64,000 nt of DNA from Paenibacillus phytohabitans (GTDB lineage: Bacteria > Bacillota > Bacilli > Paenibacillales > Paenibacillaceae): assembly GCF_013141775.1 (NCBI RefSeq), contig NZ_WHOB01000069.1:496001-560000 (forward strand). The letters are read 5' to 3'. Positions 31,701 through 40,800 of the stretch are shown here, piece after piece; within the stretch, counting starts at the first letter, position 1; each line of letters starts with the position of its first letter. A program made the position numbers and the translations under genes. Below the pieces are notes generated by a model. That model did not search any database, was not told where the DNA came from, and was given only the letters and a program-made list of their open reading frames with translations.

Positions 31701-33525
31701 CGGAGACGGCTGGGATCTGGCGGTCACGATTGACAACCAGAATGCACTCGGGCCAATGGATGGGGGAACAGTCACCGTGCTGGAACCCTCTAGTATGGCC
31801 GGAACGCTACCTTTTGCGCCTGTTGCGCCTCATTCGAGTACAACTCTTGTCATTCCGGCTCCGTCGCTAAGCAAGGACGCTCCATTGTCTGTCAAGATCA
31901 AGGTAGACCGGGATGACGGGTTCTCGCAGCTCATCGAACGGAATATCAGCGCTCTGACAGCGGTCAAGTCGAACCAGCCTATTACGGTAGACGGAGTTAT
32001 CGGTGCAGCGGAGTGGAGCCACGCGGAGTCATTCGTATTGGATCAGGCCTCGCAGGTCCGGCTCATGACGGATTGGGGAGGAATAGAAGATCTAAGTGCC
32101 ACCGCCTATACCAAGTGGGACGCAGAGCAGCTCTACCTGGCGGTTCAGGTGACAGATAATACCCATATTAACAACAATCCTCCGGGCGATGCCTGGAAGG
32201 GAGATTCCATCCAGTTCGCAATCGATCCGGGCCGTCCCGTCGAGCCGGGTAAACTGGGCTGGAGTGAGAACATCGTCGCCTTGAATCCGGAGACACAAGC
32301 AATCATGAAAAGAGGCGGCATCGGCGGCAATAACCTGCAGAATTCATCCGTCGCGATCCACCGGGAAGGCACCCAAACCGTCTACGAGCTGGCGGTTAAA
32401 TGGTCAGATGTGCTTCCCGCCGGAATGACGCCGTCTGCGGCGAACTCCATCGGGTTCTCTCTGCTCGTGAATGATAATGACGGAACAGGCAGACGGGGAT
32501 GGATGGAGTATATGAGCGGGATCGGCTTCAGCAAGAATCCGAATCTCTTCGGGGATCTAATCTTAACAGACCGGACGAAGCTTGGAGCAGACCTCCCCGG
32601 ACCGGCTTCGATTGCGGTCGATCAGACCGAAGTCCACATGCCTGTCGGGGGTACGGTTTCTGTAACGGCTGCAGTCTATGATCAGAATAACACGGTCATG
32701 AGCGGTGTCCAGGTTGCCTGGTCGAGCAGCAATCCGGCTGTAGCTGCCGTCGATGCGGCAGGGGTGATTACCGGGGTGTCGGCCGGAACATCTGTGGTCC
32801 AAGCCACGTATGAGGGCTTAACCGCAAATGTGGCGGTGAATGTTGAGGCAGTCACCTTGATCTCCGACGGATTCAGCGGAAGCAACGGAAGCGTGATTTC
32901 CGGAAGAGCACCGGACACGGCTAATCTTCCAGGAGGGACTTGGTCGCTGGCAAGCTTCCCTTCGAACGGCAATTTCTCCGTTTACGTGAATAACAGCCAG
33001 GGAAATCCGTTGCCGCAGGCACAGATCAATGCGGCCGGCAATTCCCGGGGCGCAATGGCCATTCCAATCGTCAGCTCCGGAGCCTACCAGAAGCCGGGGA
33101 AGATGCGCATCGAGGCGGATCTCTCCTTCCCGGTGAAAGCTACCGAGCATGTGGGACTCGGATTCTACGCTGCACTTCCCTCACAGAGCAGCGGCGAGCT
33201 TGCTGAGACTTATTTTACCGGCCTGAGCATCGACAACCGGACGGGCGCCATCACGCTTAAGGTGAACGGGCAATCTGCCGGGTCCGAGATTGCGTATACC
33301 GGAACCTGGAATCCGGAGAGCGGCTTCCTGCATCTGGCCTATACGGTTGATACCTCCACGGGCACGATCTCAAATATAACCTTTACGGGGAGTACCAGCA
33401 ATTACAGCTTCCAGACAGACGGATTTAACGGAAACGCTACTGCTTATGCGGCCGTCCTGATCGGGTCGACTTCCCAGCGGGATCACCGCGTGTATCTGGA
33501 TAATTTCAAAATTAGCGGTTTATAG
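28711..33525 (+). CDS. Giant secreted multidomain glycoside hydrolase (clan GH-A, GH39-like barrel)
   Basis: 1604 residues from the ATG at 28711 (GAGGTGGGG just upstream; the GTG at 28699 overlaps that site). It has a signal peptide (about 1-27, ending SYAGA). Two related beta-rich N-terminal modules (about 32-175 and 268-410; GPVSIVLG/GPVSVIMG starts) surround a bacterial Ig-like domain (about 185-265). A TIM barrel (about 520-820) has acid/base Glu612 in EIGNELS and nucleophile Glu715 in LTEIGWPT, plus MSFHVYP. Later come a CBM9/DOMON-like domain (about 1091-1275, VDGVIGAAEW, GDSIQFAIDPG), a second Ig-like domain and a C-terminal lectin-like jelly roll (about 1370-1604). No wall anchor was seen. 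It probably starts extracellular breakdown of a complex glycan. The GH family number is uncertain. Confidence 0.75.
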   Translation: MKRKSVVSLLLVWMLIVAVVPSYAGADPVPGPVSIVLGETNTENGITAWNGDGPGGVIKETVQGKSGWRTDPAGGGKYIYLNVSDAFIHGGTNAVTVTFEYYDMAGSADNIFGFSYDSVSSAWDYNVPKTYLTGSNTWKTVTYTLKDANFANRENGADLRIDTSVPVLFGSITVAKSAVTSAATGLQAVPAAVSLPIGSTRTIAAAVLDQNGFLMNKLTLSYTSSNAAIAKVDSTGKITAMQLGSAVVTAKYGTLTTNIPVTVTKVTGPVSVIMGSVTQENGLTPFAGDSNAKTIQTYNGITGWQTNPAASAHYIYFKVTDNYIYGGKNTVRVTVDYYDSAVSGEKGFKLAYDSSQTQYAYTDLTVLTGSNTWKQATYIIEDAQFSNRLNNGSDFRIETSIPVCFAKVTAELIPTVSMRGAQIKTGSVFKETEASGVNLVFDNQFESGRALHVKYSLLDYSNITVDEGEFDVSLNPEQKGFIKPLNFGILNKGTYTVSVDAASADGTIQLHEDLHLGTITDLTGKSVQSFLGMNTHFSKAYGGSDIRLPLAVQAGAVSIRDGYNPGNPTTYIDNAAANGLSTFIVTSTDPVVIEQTVTSLQGKVNAFEIGNELSTQLTPAQYLAILQNAYTIIKGVNPSLKVVGGVTLNYDEPWLKQLVDLGATQYLDVMSFHVYPSYNPEQGETLAEFQDLDSYIKAYQSSHGLTKDIELWLTEIGWPTMDQKWGGVTELDSASYAVQLYVANLANDKLIDRIYWYDFLNDCTDSTFYECSQGVLYVDNSPKPSFVGFNAVSELLGGATFVQAYSLADNDVRAYKFHRASDNQDITVIWSNTDKQIGLHTGTAEVELRDLFGNARSFDTIGGTTTFTASQEPVYLVGNLAAAPVLDTPTFQADTSAITAAPGEEVQIQVTRAGGAESLSGTYSLALPAGWQLVSGGSFSAGPATDTLTVRAPGTPSTGSARLYPTGASGERYGSLTLEVLMKEADAVHVSPALNAAGDGWDLAVTIDNQNALGPMDGGTVTVLEPSSMAGTLPFAPVAPHSSTTLVIPAPSLSKDAPLSVKIKVDRDDGFSQLIERNISALTAVKSNQPITVDGVIGAAEWSHAESFVLDQASQVRLMTDWGGIEDLSATAYTKWDAEQLYLAVQVTDNTHINNNPPGDAWKGDSIQFAIDPGRPVEPGKLGWSENIVALNPETQAIMKRGGIGGNNLQNSSVAIHREGTQTVYELAVKWSDVLPAGMTPSAANSIGFSLLVNDNDGTGRRGWMEYMSGIGFSKNPNLFGDLILTDRTKLGADLPGPASIAVDQTEVHMPVGGTVSVTAAVYDQNNTVMSGVQVAWSSSNPAVAAVDAAGVITGVSAGTSVVQATYEGLTANVAVNVEAVTLISDGFSGSNGSVISGRAPDTANLPGGTWSLASFPSNGNFSVYVNNSQGNPLPQAQINAAGNSRGAMAIPIVSSGAYQKPGKMRIEADLSFPVKATEHVGLGFYAALPSQSSGELAETYFTGLSIDNRTGAITLKVNGQSAGSEIAYTGTWNPESGFLHLAYTVDTSTGTISNITFTGSTSNYSFQTDGFNGNATAYAAVLIGSTSQRDHRVYLDNFKISGL

Positions 33526-33538
33526 AACCAAGCAGGAC

Positions 33539-33574
33539 AACAGCGGTGCGGGGAGTAGTCTCCGTACCGCTGTT
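33539..33574 (+). terminator. Hairpin after the giant glycosidase gene
   Basis: AACAGCGGTGCGGGGA (33539-33554) pairs with TCTCCGTACCGCTGTT (33559-33574) with two imperfect pairs, followed by a short T-rich stretch. Confidence 0.7.
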
Positions 33575-33584
33575 TGGCATGGCC

Positions 33585-33650
33585 GTTTAAATTTTCATAG
33601 CGAGGAAGTACAGATATTCCATTCCCGCTCTTAGCGAAACTCTATACAAT
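33585..33650 (+). promoter_or_regulatory. Promoter region of the GH38 operon sharing an element with the upstream glycosidase gene
   Basis: GTTTAAATTTTCATAGCG (33585-33602) matches 28603-28620 at 16 of 18 positions. GATATTC (33613-33619) keeps the same 28-bp offset. TATACA/TACAAT (33643-33650) lies at the same distance as the other gene's -10. A shared regulator, perhaps the AraC-type response regulator of this module, is likely. Confidence 0.5.
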
Positions 33651-33691
33651 TACGCTGAGTCTACCGAAGAAACGACAAGGGGAGTGCCGCA

Positions 33692-36448
33692 ATGAATAAC
33701 ATTGTACATGTCATATCCCATACACATTGGGACCGGGAATGGTATATGCCATTTGAGAAGCATCACGTGAGACTGGTCGCTTTGATGGATGAATTGCTGG
33801 ACGTGCTGGAACGGGACGCGGAATTCCGCAGCTTCCATCTCGACGGGCAGACGATCATCCTGGACGATTATTTACAAGTGCGTCCTGATCGCAGGAAAGA
33901 GCTTGAGCAGCGTATAAGAGAGGGCCGTATCCTGATCGGCCCCTGGTATATCCTGCAGGATGAGTTCCTGACCAGTCCGGAAGCCAATGTGCGGAACCTG
34001 CTGGCCGGCTGGCAGGCCGCGAAGCCCTATGGCCGCTGGACGAGGATCGGTTATTTCCCTGATTCCTTCGGGAATATCGGGCAGGCGCCACAGCTGATCG
34101 CGCAAGCGGGCATGACAGCGGCGGTATTCGGTAGAGGGGTGAAGCCGACAGGCTTCAATAATTACACCCGGCAATCAGGCAGCTACGAATCGCCTTATTC
34201 CGAGATGTACTGGGAGTCGCCTGACGGCACGAAAGTCCTGGGCATCTTATTCGCGAACTGGTACAACAACGGGATGGAGATACCGGTCCGGAACGAAGAG
34301 GCTGCGGCCTATTGGGACGAACGCATAGCAGCGGCCGGGCAGTATGCATCGACACCTCACCTGCTACTCATGAACGGCTGCGACCATCAGCCGGTCCAGG
34401 CCGATCTGTCCGCAGCGCTTGCGGCCGCACGCCGGTTATATCCGGATACCCGGTTCGTACATTCTGACTTCGAATCCTATATCGAACAGGTCCGGGCTGC
34501 GGCACCGCAGAAGCTTAACATCATCCAAGGAGAACTGCGCAGCTTACGCAGTGACGGCTGGTATACACTAGTCAACACGGCTTCAAGCCGGATTCATCTG
34601 AAGCGGCAGAATGCCCTGGGCCAATCAGAGCTGGAGCGTGTTGCAGAGCCGCTCGCAGCTTTCGCTTACCTGCAGGGGGATGCCTACCCGCATCACTTGC
34701 TTGCTTATGCGTGGAAGACGCTGATGCAGAATCATCCTCACGACAGCATCTGCGGCTGCAGTGTTGATGAGGTTCACCGGGAGATGGTAACACGGTTCGA
34801 CAAAAGTCTTCAGGTGGCGGAATCGGTCGCCCTGGACAGCGCGGAGTCTCTGGCGGGCAGGGTGGATACCTCTTGCTTCGCAGCATACGGTAACGCCTTG
34901 CCGTTCGTCGTATTCAACACGTCCGGCTGGCCCAAGCACGGTGTCGTCACGGTGGAACTGGAGACCCAGCGGTTGTATCTGGCTGAAGGCAAGCCGGCTG
35001 AGCTGAAGCAAAGACTCAGCAGCCTGCCCTTCCGGCCGGGATACGTCATTACGGATTCGGGCGGGAACCTTGAAGCGCAGGTAGAGGACCTCGGCGTCCG
35101 CTTCGGCTACAAGCTGCCGAACGATCGGTTCCGCGAGCCTTATTACGCCCGTATCATCCGCTTGACCTTCTTAGCCGGCCAAATTCCGGCTCTCGGATAC
35201 CGGACATTCGCCTGGGCAACGGATACGCTGCCAGCTGCATCTTTCCCGCCGTCTTCGCTGGTTACAGGTCCGCGATCAATGGAGAATGAATGGATTCGGG
35301 TGGATATTGCAGATAACGGAACGTTCACTTTGCTGGATAAGGCATCGCAGACAACCTATCCCGGACTAGGCTATTTCGAGGATACGGGCGATATCGGCAA
35401 TGAATACGTATATACCGCACCGCAGGGACATTCTGCGCTGACGACGGAAGGCAGCCCGGTGTCTTCCTGCGAACTGGTGGAGAATTGGGCCGGTGCAGCC
35501 GCGTTCGAAATCGTTCACCGGTGGGCTGTTCCGGCAGAAGCGGATTCGCTGCTGCAGGAAGAGATCGATGCGATGGTTCCGTTCATGGATCGGCAAGCCC
35601 AGCGCGGCAAGCGTGAGATTCCGCTCATCCTCAGGATGAAGGTGACGCTGGAGCGGGGAGCGAGAAGCTTGAAGCTATCGGTCCATTACGACAATCAGGC
35701 GAAGGATCACCGGCTGCGTATCTGCTTCCCGGCCGGCATTCAGGCGGACAGCCATTACGCGGAGTCAGTCTTCGAGATTGCGGAGCGCAGTAATATACCC
35801 GACCCCGAATGGGTCAATCCGAGCTACTGCCATCCTCAGCAATCATTCTCCGGCATCGATTCCGTGGAGGCCGGTCTGATGGCGGCTGGCCTCGGGCTGC
35901 ACGAGTATGAAGTGCTGCAGGACGGCCGTAACACACTTGCCGTCACGCTGCTTCGGGCCGTGGGCGAATTAGGGGACTGGGGCGTGTTCCGCACGCCGGA
36001 GGCACAGTGCCTGGGAACGCATACGGCCCAGCTCAGCCTAATTCCGTATTCGGGTAAGCCGTTCCGGACTGAAGCGGCGGCGGAAGCCTATCGCCAGTCG
36101 GTTCCCTTTACGGTAATTCCAACCGGGTTGAAATCCGGAGAACTTCCCCCTACCCATTCTTGGCTGCAATGGGAGGGAGACGGATTGTTACTAACCTCGG
36201 TCAAGGTTTCGGAAGAAACCGGCGATCTCGCCGTCCGCTGGTTCAATGCGTCTATGCAGCCTGCGGTCTTATTGCTGGATGCACCTCCGGGAGGCGGGGG
36301 CGTATGGAACAAAAGCAACATTATGGAGGAACGTCTGCATAGGCTGACCCAAGGGCAGGATGGACGGGTTCGGTTGCCGGTCCGGCCTGCCGAAATTGTG
36401 ACGGCGGTTTATGAGAGAGCCGGTCAGGAAGGACTCCCTTTAGCGTAA
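33692..36448 (+). CDS. Alpha-mannosidase, glycoside hydrolase family 38 (MngB-like)
   Basis: 918 residues, usual length for bacterial GH38. The N-terminal motif HTHWDREW supplies zinc ligands His12 and Asp14. GYFPDSFGNIGQ holds the likely nucleophile Asp124. NHPHDSICGCSVDEVHREM (about 347-365) is the conserved second metal/active-site segment. C-terminal beta-sandwich domains follow. No signal peptide, so it works on imported oligosaccharides carrying alpha-mannose. AAGGGGAG lies 8 nt upstream. It heads an operon-like run with a two-component system, flavoproteins and an ABC importer. Confidence 0.92.
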   Translation: MNNIVHVISHTHWDREWYMPFEKHHVRLVALMDELLDVLERDAEFRSFHLDGQTIILDDYLQVRPDRRKELEQRIREGRILIGPWYILQDEFLTSPEANVRNLLAGWQAAKPYGRWTRIGYFPDSFGNIGQAPQLIAQAGMTAAVFGRGVKPTGFNNYTRQSGSYESPYSEMYWESPDGTKVLGILFANWYNNGMEIPVRNEEAAAYWDERIAAAGQYASTPHLLLMNGCDHQPVQADLSAALAAARRLYPDTRFVHSDFESYIEQVRAAAPQKLNIIQGELRSLRSDGWYTLVNTASSRIHLKRQNALGQSELERVAEPLAAFAYLQGDAYPHHLLAYAWKTLMQNHPHDSICGCSVDEVHREMVTRFDKSLQVAESVALDSAESLAGRVDTSCFAAYGNALPFVVFNTSGWPKHGVVTVELETQRLYLAEGKPAELKQRLSSLPFRPGYVITDSGGNLEAQVEDLGVRFGYKLPNDRFREPYYARIIRLTFLAGQIPALGYRTFAWATDTLPAASFPPSSLVTGPRSMENEWIRVDIADNGTFTLLDKASQTTYPGLGYFEDTGDIGNEYVYTAPQGHSALTTEGSPVSSCELVENWAGAAAFEIVHRWAVPAEADSLLQEEIDAMVPFMDRQAQRGKREIPLILRMKVTLERGARSLKLSVHYDNQAKDHRLRICFPAGIQADSHYAESVFEIAERSNIPDPEWVNPSYCHPQQSFSGIDSVEAGLMAAGLGLHEYEVLQDGRNTLAVTLLRAVGELGDWGVFRTPEAQCLGTHTAQLSLIPYSGKPFRTEAAAEAYRQSVPFTVIPTGLKSGELPPTHSWLQWEGDGLLLTSVKVSEETGDLAVRWFNASMQPAVLLLDAPPGGGGVWNKSNIMEERLHRLTQGQDGRVRLPVRPAEIVTAVYERAGQEGLPLA

Positions 36449-36461
36449 TAATCGGATTATA

Positions 36462-38270
36462 ATGAATTATGGAAAAAATTATGATCTGGGGGCGATGGCC
36501 ATACTCTCGTTAATCCATTCGGTCACAAAGGGGATTATGGCTGTATTCGGCTATTTTTCACGCTCCCTTTTTCGTAAAATGCTGCTCGCCTTATTCGCGA
36601 TCATCACGATTACGGTATCAACGCTTGGCTTATATACCTACGATCATACGTCCTCAGATATCAAGCAGCGCGAGATCCAGAATATGGAGCTCTTCAGTTC
36701 GCAATCAGCCGCCAACCTGGAGACGCAGATGGCCAATATCAAGAGTACCGCATGGAATTACTTCTCTGACCCGAGATTCCAAAGCTTCGTGCAGACGTTA
36801 GGCTCCGATCCGCTGGCTTATAGTGAATTCTCCGGCAACTTCAGTCAATTCGTGACCGATCATTCCGCAGTCGAATTCATCGTGGTTACACAGCTTGAGG
36901 GCAATCGCTTGATCAAAGGCAATCTCAATAACACGGATGTAGTCGATTTCGAAGATTTGAAGGAGATCGCGGTGGCGAATAACGGCAGAGGCGTCTGGGT
37001 CCCCTCGATAGCTTTTGACCGGCGTACAGGGCAGGAGGTTAGCACGCTGACTTTCGTACAGGCAGTCAAGAATATCAGCACGCTATCCAAGTTCCCTATA
37101 ATCGGTGTCCTGATGGTCCAGCTGTCTTATGAGTATCTGAAGCAATGGCTCTCAGGACTTGGTGAGACGGAAGGCGTGGACTTTCTGCTGGTGGATGCAA
37201 GGGAAGAGACGGTCCGGATCTCTGCTGATTCCTCACTGCCCGGTAAACCGCTGGAGCGCCGTAACGATACGGAAGTGCTGTACGTTTCCCAGCCTTTGGC
37301 GAATACGTCATGGGTACTGGTGGGCATCGTTAATGTCCGTACCCTGCTCAAAGAGGTGAACGGATTGGCGCGGGATACGATCTTGATCGGAATTGCCTGC
37401 TTATTGGGAGCCATGCTGGTGGCTATTCTGCTGTCCTCACGAATTCTCACACCACTCAAAGAGCTGAAGAAAGGCATTCTGGCCGTTGAGAAGGGCGATT
37501 ACGATATTATTCTGCCTATCCGCACCAAAGATGAAACCGGTTACATTATTCACCGTTTTAACCACATGACTGAGGAGATCAAGTCGCTGATCCGGAAAGT
37601 GTACGAGGCAGACTTAGTCCGTAAAGAAGCGGAAATCAAGGCGCTGCAATCGCAGATCAATCCCCACTTTCTCTACAATACACTAGGCATAATCGATAGC
37701 CTTGCCACCCTGCATGATGACGACCGTATTAGCCTGATCAGCAGGTCACTGGCAAAGATGTTCCGTTACAACATAAGTGCTGCCCGGACGTCAACGATCC
37801 AGCTTGAGCTGCGTCAGATCGAATTGTACCTCTATATTCAGCAGCAGCGGTACGGGAACCGGTTCAAATATACGATCGAAGTGGAGGATTCAATATACGG
37901 CTTCTCCATTCCGAAGCTGCTGATACAGCCCTTGGTGGAGAATTGCTTCGTGCATGTCTTCGACAGAATGTCTGCGCAGTGCGAGCTGCGAATCCGGGGC
38001 TGGAGACGGTCCGATCAGGAAATCTATCTCTCTGTATGGAACAACGGCCCGCCGATTGCAGCGTCAAGACTGGCGGAGCTCAACATGCTGCTGGGTCAGG
38101 ATATCCAGCAGCGGCGTGACGAGCTGCCGCCATCCTCCATCGGACTGATGAACGTGCAGAACCGGATCAAGCTGCTGTATGGAAATGAATATGGTCTTAC
38201 CATTACCAGTGAGCAGGAGCAAGGCACTGAAGCTGTTATTCATCTAAGAAAACTGGGAGAGGAGGAGTAG
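36462..38270 (+). CDS. YesM-like sensor histidine kinase
   Basis: Up to 602 residues. Order: membrane helix (about 40-60), extracellular sensor (about 61-300), second helix (DTILIGIACLLGAMLVAILL), HAMP (about 325-375), His_kinase domain with QSQINPHFLYNTLG (phospho-acceptor His402) and a C-terminal HATPase (LIQPLVENC, PPSSIGLMNVQNRI). The start is uncertain: the ATG at 36462 lacks a ribosome binding site, while the ATG at 36537 has AAAGGGG very close and gives a typical N-terminus. With the next gene it forms a sugar-sensing two-component pair of the YesM/YesN kind. Confidence 0.88.
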   Translation: MNYGKNYDLGAMAILSLIHSVTKGIMAVFGYFSRSLFRKMLLALFAIITITVSTLGLYTYDHTSSDIKQREIQNMELFSSQSAANLETQMANIKSTAWNYFSDPRFQSFVQTLGSDPLAYSEFSGNFSQFVTDHSAVEFIVVTQLEGNRLIKGNLNNTDVVDFEDLKEIAVANNGRGVWVPSIAFDRRTGQEVSTLTFVQAVKNISTLSKFPIIGVLMVQLSYEYLKQWLSGLGETEGVDFLLVDAREETVRISADSSLPGKPLERRNDTEVLYVSQPLANTSWVLVGIVNVRTLLKEVNGLARDTILIGIACLLGAMLVAILLSSRILTPLKELKKGILAVEKGDYDIILPIRTKDETGYIIHRFNHMTEEIKSLIRKVYEADLVRKEAEIKALQSQINPHFLYNTLGIIDSLATLHDDDRISLISRSLAKMFRYNISAARTSTIQLELRQIELYLYIQQQRYGNRFKYTIEVEDSIYGFSIPKLLIQPLVENCFVHVFDRMSAQCELRIRGWRRSDQEIYLSVWNNGPPIAASRLAELNMLLGQDIQQRRDELPPSSIGLMNVQNRIKLLYGNEYGLTITSEQEQGTEAVIHLRKLGEEE

Positions 38271-38274
38271 TGGG

Positions 38275-39903
38275 ATGAAACTGCTCCTGATTGAAGATGA
38301 GCCTATCTTACGGCAAGGCCTGATCCGGATCATCGAACGGATGGGGCTGCCGATCGGGGAGATTGGCGAAGCCGCAAATGGCATTGAAGGCTTGCAGCGT
38401 CTGGCTGAGCTCCGGCCGGACATCGTCATTACGGATATCCGGATGCCGGAGATGAACGGACTGGATTTCATCCGCGAGGCCAAGGAGGTCGACGATAAAC
38501 TGCAATTTATCCTGGTCAGCGGCTATGAAGAATTCGAGTTCGCCAAAAGAGGCATCCAATACGGAGTTGCCGACTATCTGCTGAAGCCGGTCGAACCCGA
38601 AGAGCTTCGGGGCTGCCTGATCCGGATCATGGCGAAGATCGAGCAGGACCGCCGGCATTCCACGCTCGGCGATGAGCTCCAGCTGCTTCAGCAAAGAAGC
38701 GAGGAGACTTCGCGTGAGCGGCTGTTGACCCAGCTGATCCAGCAGGGAGACGAGGGCTTTGCCTTCGAGCAGGACAGGGAGCTGGCTTCCATGAACACTT
38801 CTTGCCGCGAGTTCGTAATCGTCCTGTTCGAAGTCACACGGCCCGACTTGCCCTATAGCTCTTTCCTCCAGGGAGACGAAGCTCTGCTTGGATTTGCAAT
38901 CTCCAATGTCATCTCCCAGCTGATTGAATCCAGGGAGCGGGAAGGGATGTTATTCCGCCATTCTATCTATGACAAAGAGCTTGTCTACCTCCTTGGAGAC
39001 GGCAATTCCATCGGCCTCACCTCTATAAAGCATGAGCTTGAAGGGGTGATGACGGGGATTCACCGCTATCTTAAGCTTGAGGTGACCATCGGCTTCGGCC
39101 TGCCGGTGCGGAATATCCGCCAGATCCATCAGTCCTATCAGCAAGCCAAGCAAGCGCTGCGGGACCGGATTATCCACGGACGGAATAAAGTATACGGCTT
39201 GACACCGGCAGCCGGCGGTCAGGGTAACGGGAGCTCGGTTCTTGCGGAAGAGGATGAGCGGTTCGTATTCCGCCTTTTGAACGATGGCAATGCCGCAGCC
39301 TTAATCAAGTGGCTCGGCCCCCGTATCGAAGCTCTCGTGGAGTACGAAGCTTCCAGCTTCAATCAGCTGGAGAGCTTCTGCATTGATCTCCATCTTCTCT
39401 ACCGCAAATATCTGCTGCTTAAGACAAGTATCCCGGAATGGATCATCGGTGAGGTCGGCGATCTGCTGAGCTGGCTTCACGGGGTGGAGAGCTGGACGGA
39501 GATTGAGGTCAAGCTTGCCGCTATGACCCATAATATGATGGATCACTTAAACAGGATGCGGCATTCCTCGAATCCCGATCTTATGGATGAAATCAAGCTC
39601 TATATAGACAATAATCTGCATGAGCCGATCAGTCTCCAGGTCATTGCTGACCGCTTCTATATCCACCCGAATTATTTCTCCAGACGGTTCAAAGAACGGT
39701 TTAAAAGCAGCTTCATCAGCTACATGACTGAAGAACGAATCCGCAAGGCCGGACAGCTCTTGAAGAAGACGGAGCTGCAGATCCAGGAAATTGCCGTTCT
39801 GGTTGGCTTTCCCGATGCGGCTTATTTCAGCAGCGTGTTCCGGAAATCGACTGGTACGACTCCGGTTCAGTACCGCTTGAACATGTCGGCTGCTTCAGAG
39901 TAA
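38275..39903 (+). CDS. YesN-like response regulator with AraC DNA-binding domain
   Basis: 542 residues. Receiver domain 1-120 (LLIEDEP, phospho-acceptor Asp54 in VITDIRMPEMNG, Lys in YLLKPVEPEE), a middle linker domain, and a C-terminal AraC helix-turn-helix (about 440-540: ISLQVIADRFYIHPNYFSRRF and IQEIAVLVGFPDAAYFSSVF). It starts 5 nt after the kinase stop, with GGAGGAG upstream. It probably activates the surrounding glycan genes, perhaps through the element at 28603 and 33585. Confidence 0.92.
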   Translation: MKLLLIEDEPILRQGLIRIIERMGLPIGEIGEAANGIEGLQRLAELRPDIVITDIRMPEMNGLDFIREAKEVDDKLQFILVSGYEEFEFAKRGIQYGVADYLLKPVEPEELRGCLIRIMAKIEQDRRHSTLGDELQLLQQRSEETSRERLLTQLIQQGDEGFAFEQDRELASMNTSCREFVIVLFEVTRPDLPYSSFLQGDEALLGFAISNVISQLIESREREGMLFRHSIYDKELVYLLGDGNSIGLTSIKHELEGVMTGIHRYLKLEVTIGFGLPVRNIRQIHQSYQQAKQALRDRIIHGRNKVYGLTPAAGGQGNGSSVLAEEDERFVFRLLNDGNAAALIKWLGPRIEALVEYEASSFNQLESFCIDLHLLYRKYLLLKTSIPEWIIGEVGDLLSWLHGVESWTEIEVKLAAMTHNMMDHLNRMRHSSNPDLMDEIKLYIDNNLHEPISLQVIADRFYIHPNYFSRRFKERFKSSFISYMTEERIRKAGQLLKKTELQIQEIAVLVGFPDAAYFSSVFRKSTGTTPVQYRLNMSAASE

Positions 39904-39939
39904 GGCCGATGAGCGTTGACAAGGGGGGACAAGGGTTCG

Positions 39940-40800
39940 ATGAAGATCATGGAACATACATTGCAAGCTCACTATAAGACACTAATCTGCGGAGCGACTT
40001 GCAGCGGAATCGGAGCAGCGTTAGCGGCACCGGAGTCGACTCTGGTCGTCGAGCGGTCGGCAGCAGTAGGGCAAGAGTATATCGAGAGCTTCAACCCTGG
40101 ACGGAACGATGGGCCGATTCCGCTGTCCTCATTCGGACGCTCGTTCGTGCTGGAGCTCCGTCAGCGTAATTTGACCGGGGCCGCCTTAGAGCCGGTGCAC
40201 CTGCCGGGCCTTCATCCTGTTCTGTGCCGGAGACTGCTGGATGCCCGGGTTCAGGTGCTGCTCCTGACAGAGATTCTTGAGATCCGGCAGCTCCCCGCAG
40301 GCTTCGAGGTTGATCTATTCAATGCATCCGGTCTACGTACGGTAACGGCCGACCGCATAATAGATACGACTACATGCCGGGTATCCCGTCCGGCAGAGAT
40401 CCGTCCGTCCGGGCGCAGCCTTAATGCGTATATTCACACCGGAATTGCAGATCAGGGCCTGCCTGCTGCCAGCGATCCCGGGGTGGAGTTCGTTCAAGGC
40501 CGTTTCAGCGCAGAGCATATCGTCAAATGGACGCTTGCAGCAGACGACGATTGGCCTGCTGCAAGAAACGGTCTATTAAGCTATTGGCATACCCGTCCAA
40601 GCGTACTTCTCCCCTGGACAATTGCCGCCATCGCCTCCGTCTTCGATTGTGAAGTGCAGCGAGGCTTGCAGCTCGTCATGGACGGCTGGTTCTGGCTTCC
40701 GTCAAAAGGGTATGGGCACCCGGTTGAAGCTATCGATCAAGGCTATGTTCACCAAAAGAGATGGGAGGGAGCAGCAGATGGAGCACGCAGAAAGGTATAG
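39940..40800 (+). CDS. Short FAD_oxidored-like flavoprotein (286 residues)
   Basis: The N-terminus TLICGATCSGIGAALAAPESTLVVERS is a Rossmann loop of the GATPGGIGA kind seen in the FAD_oxidored (PF12831) family, but the protein is only half as long as the two related proteins nearby. It lacks the GGM segment that normally follows. The ATG at 39940 is preferred; the TTG at 39916 has no ribosome binding site. It overlaps the next gene by 23 nt, so the two are translationally coupled and may work as partners. Reaction unknown. Confidence 0.6.
   Translation: MKIMEHTLQAHYKTLICGATCSGIGAALAAPESTLVVERSAAVGQEYIESFNPGRNDGPIPLSSFGRSFVLELRQRNLTGAALEPVHLPGLHPVLCRRLLDARVQVLLLTEILEIRQLPAGFEVDLFNASGLRTVTADRIIDTTTCRVSRPAEIRPSGRSLNAYIHTGIADQGLPAASDPGVEFVQGRFSAEHIVKWTLAADDDWPAARNGLLSYWHTRPSVLLPWTIAAIASVFDCEVQRGLQLVMDGWFWLPSKGYGHPVEAIDQGYVHQKRWEGAADGARRKV

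Noticed and set aside
40622..40777. Start of the HEAT-repeat flavoprotein at 40622
   Set aside because: It would overlap the preceding gene by 179 nt and has no ribosome binding site; GGGAGGG fits the ATG at 40778.
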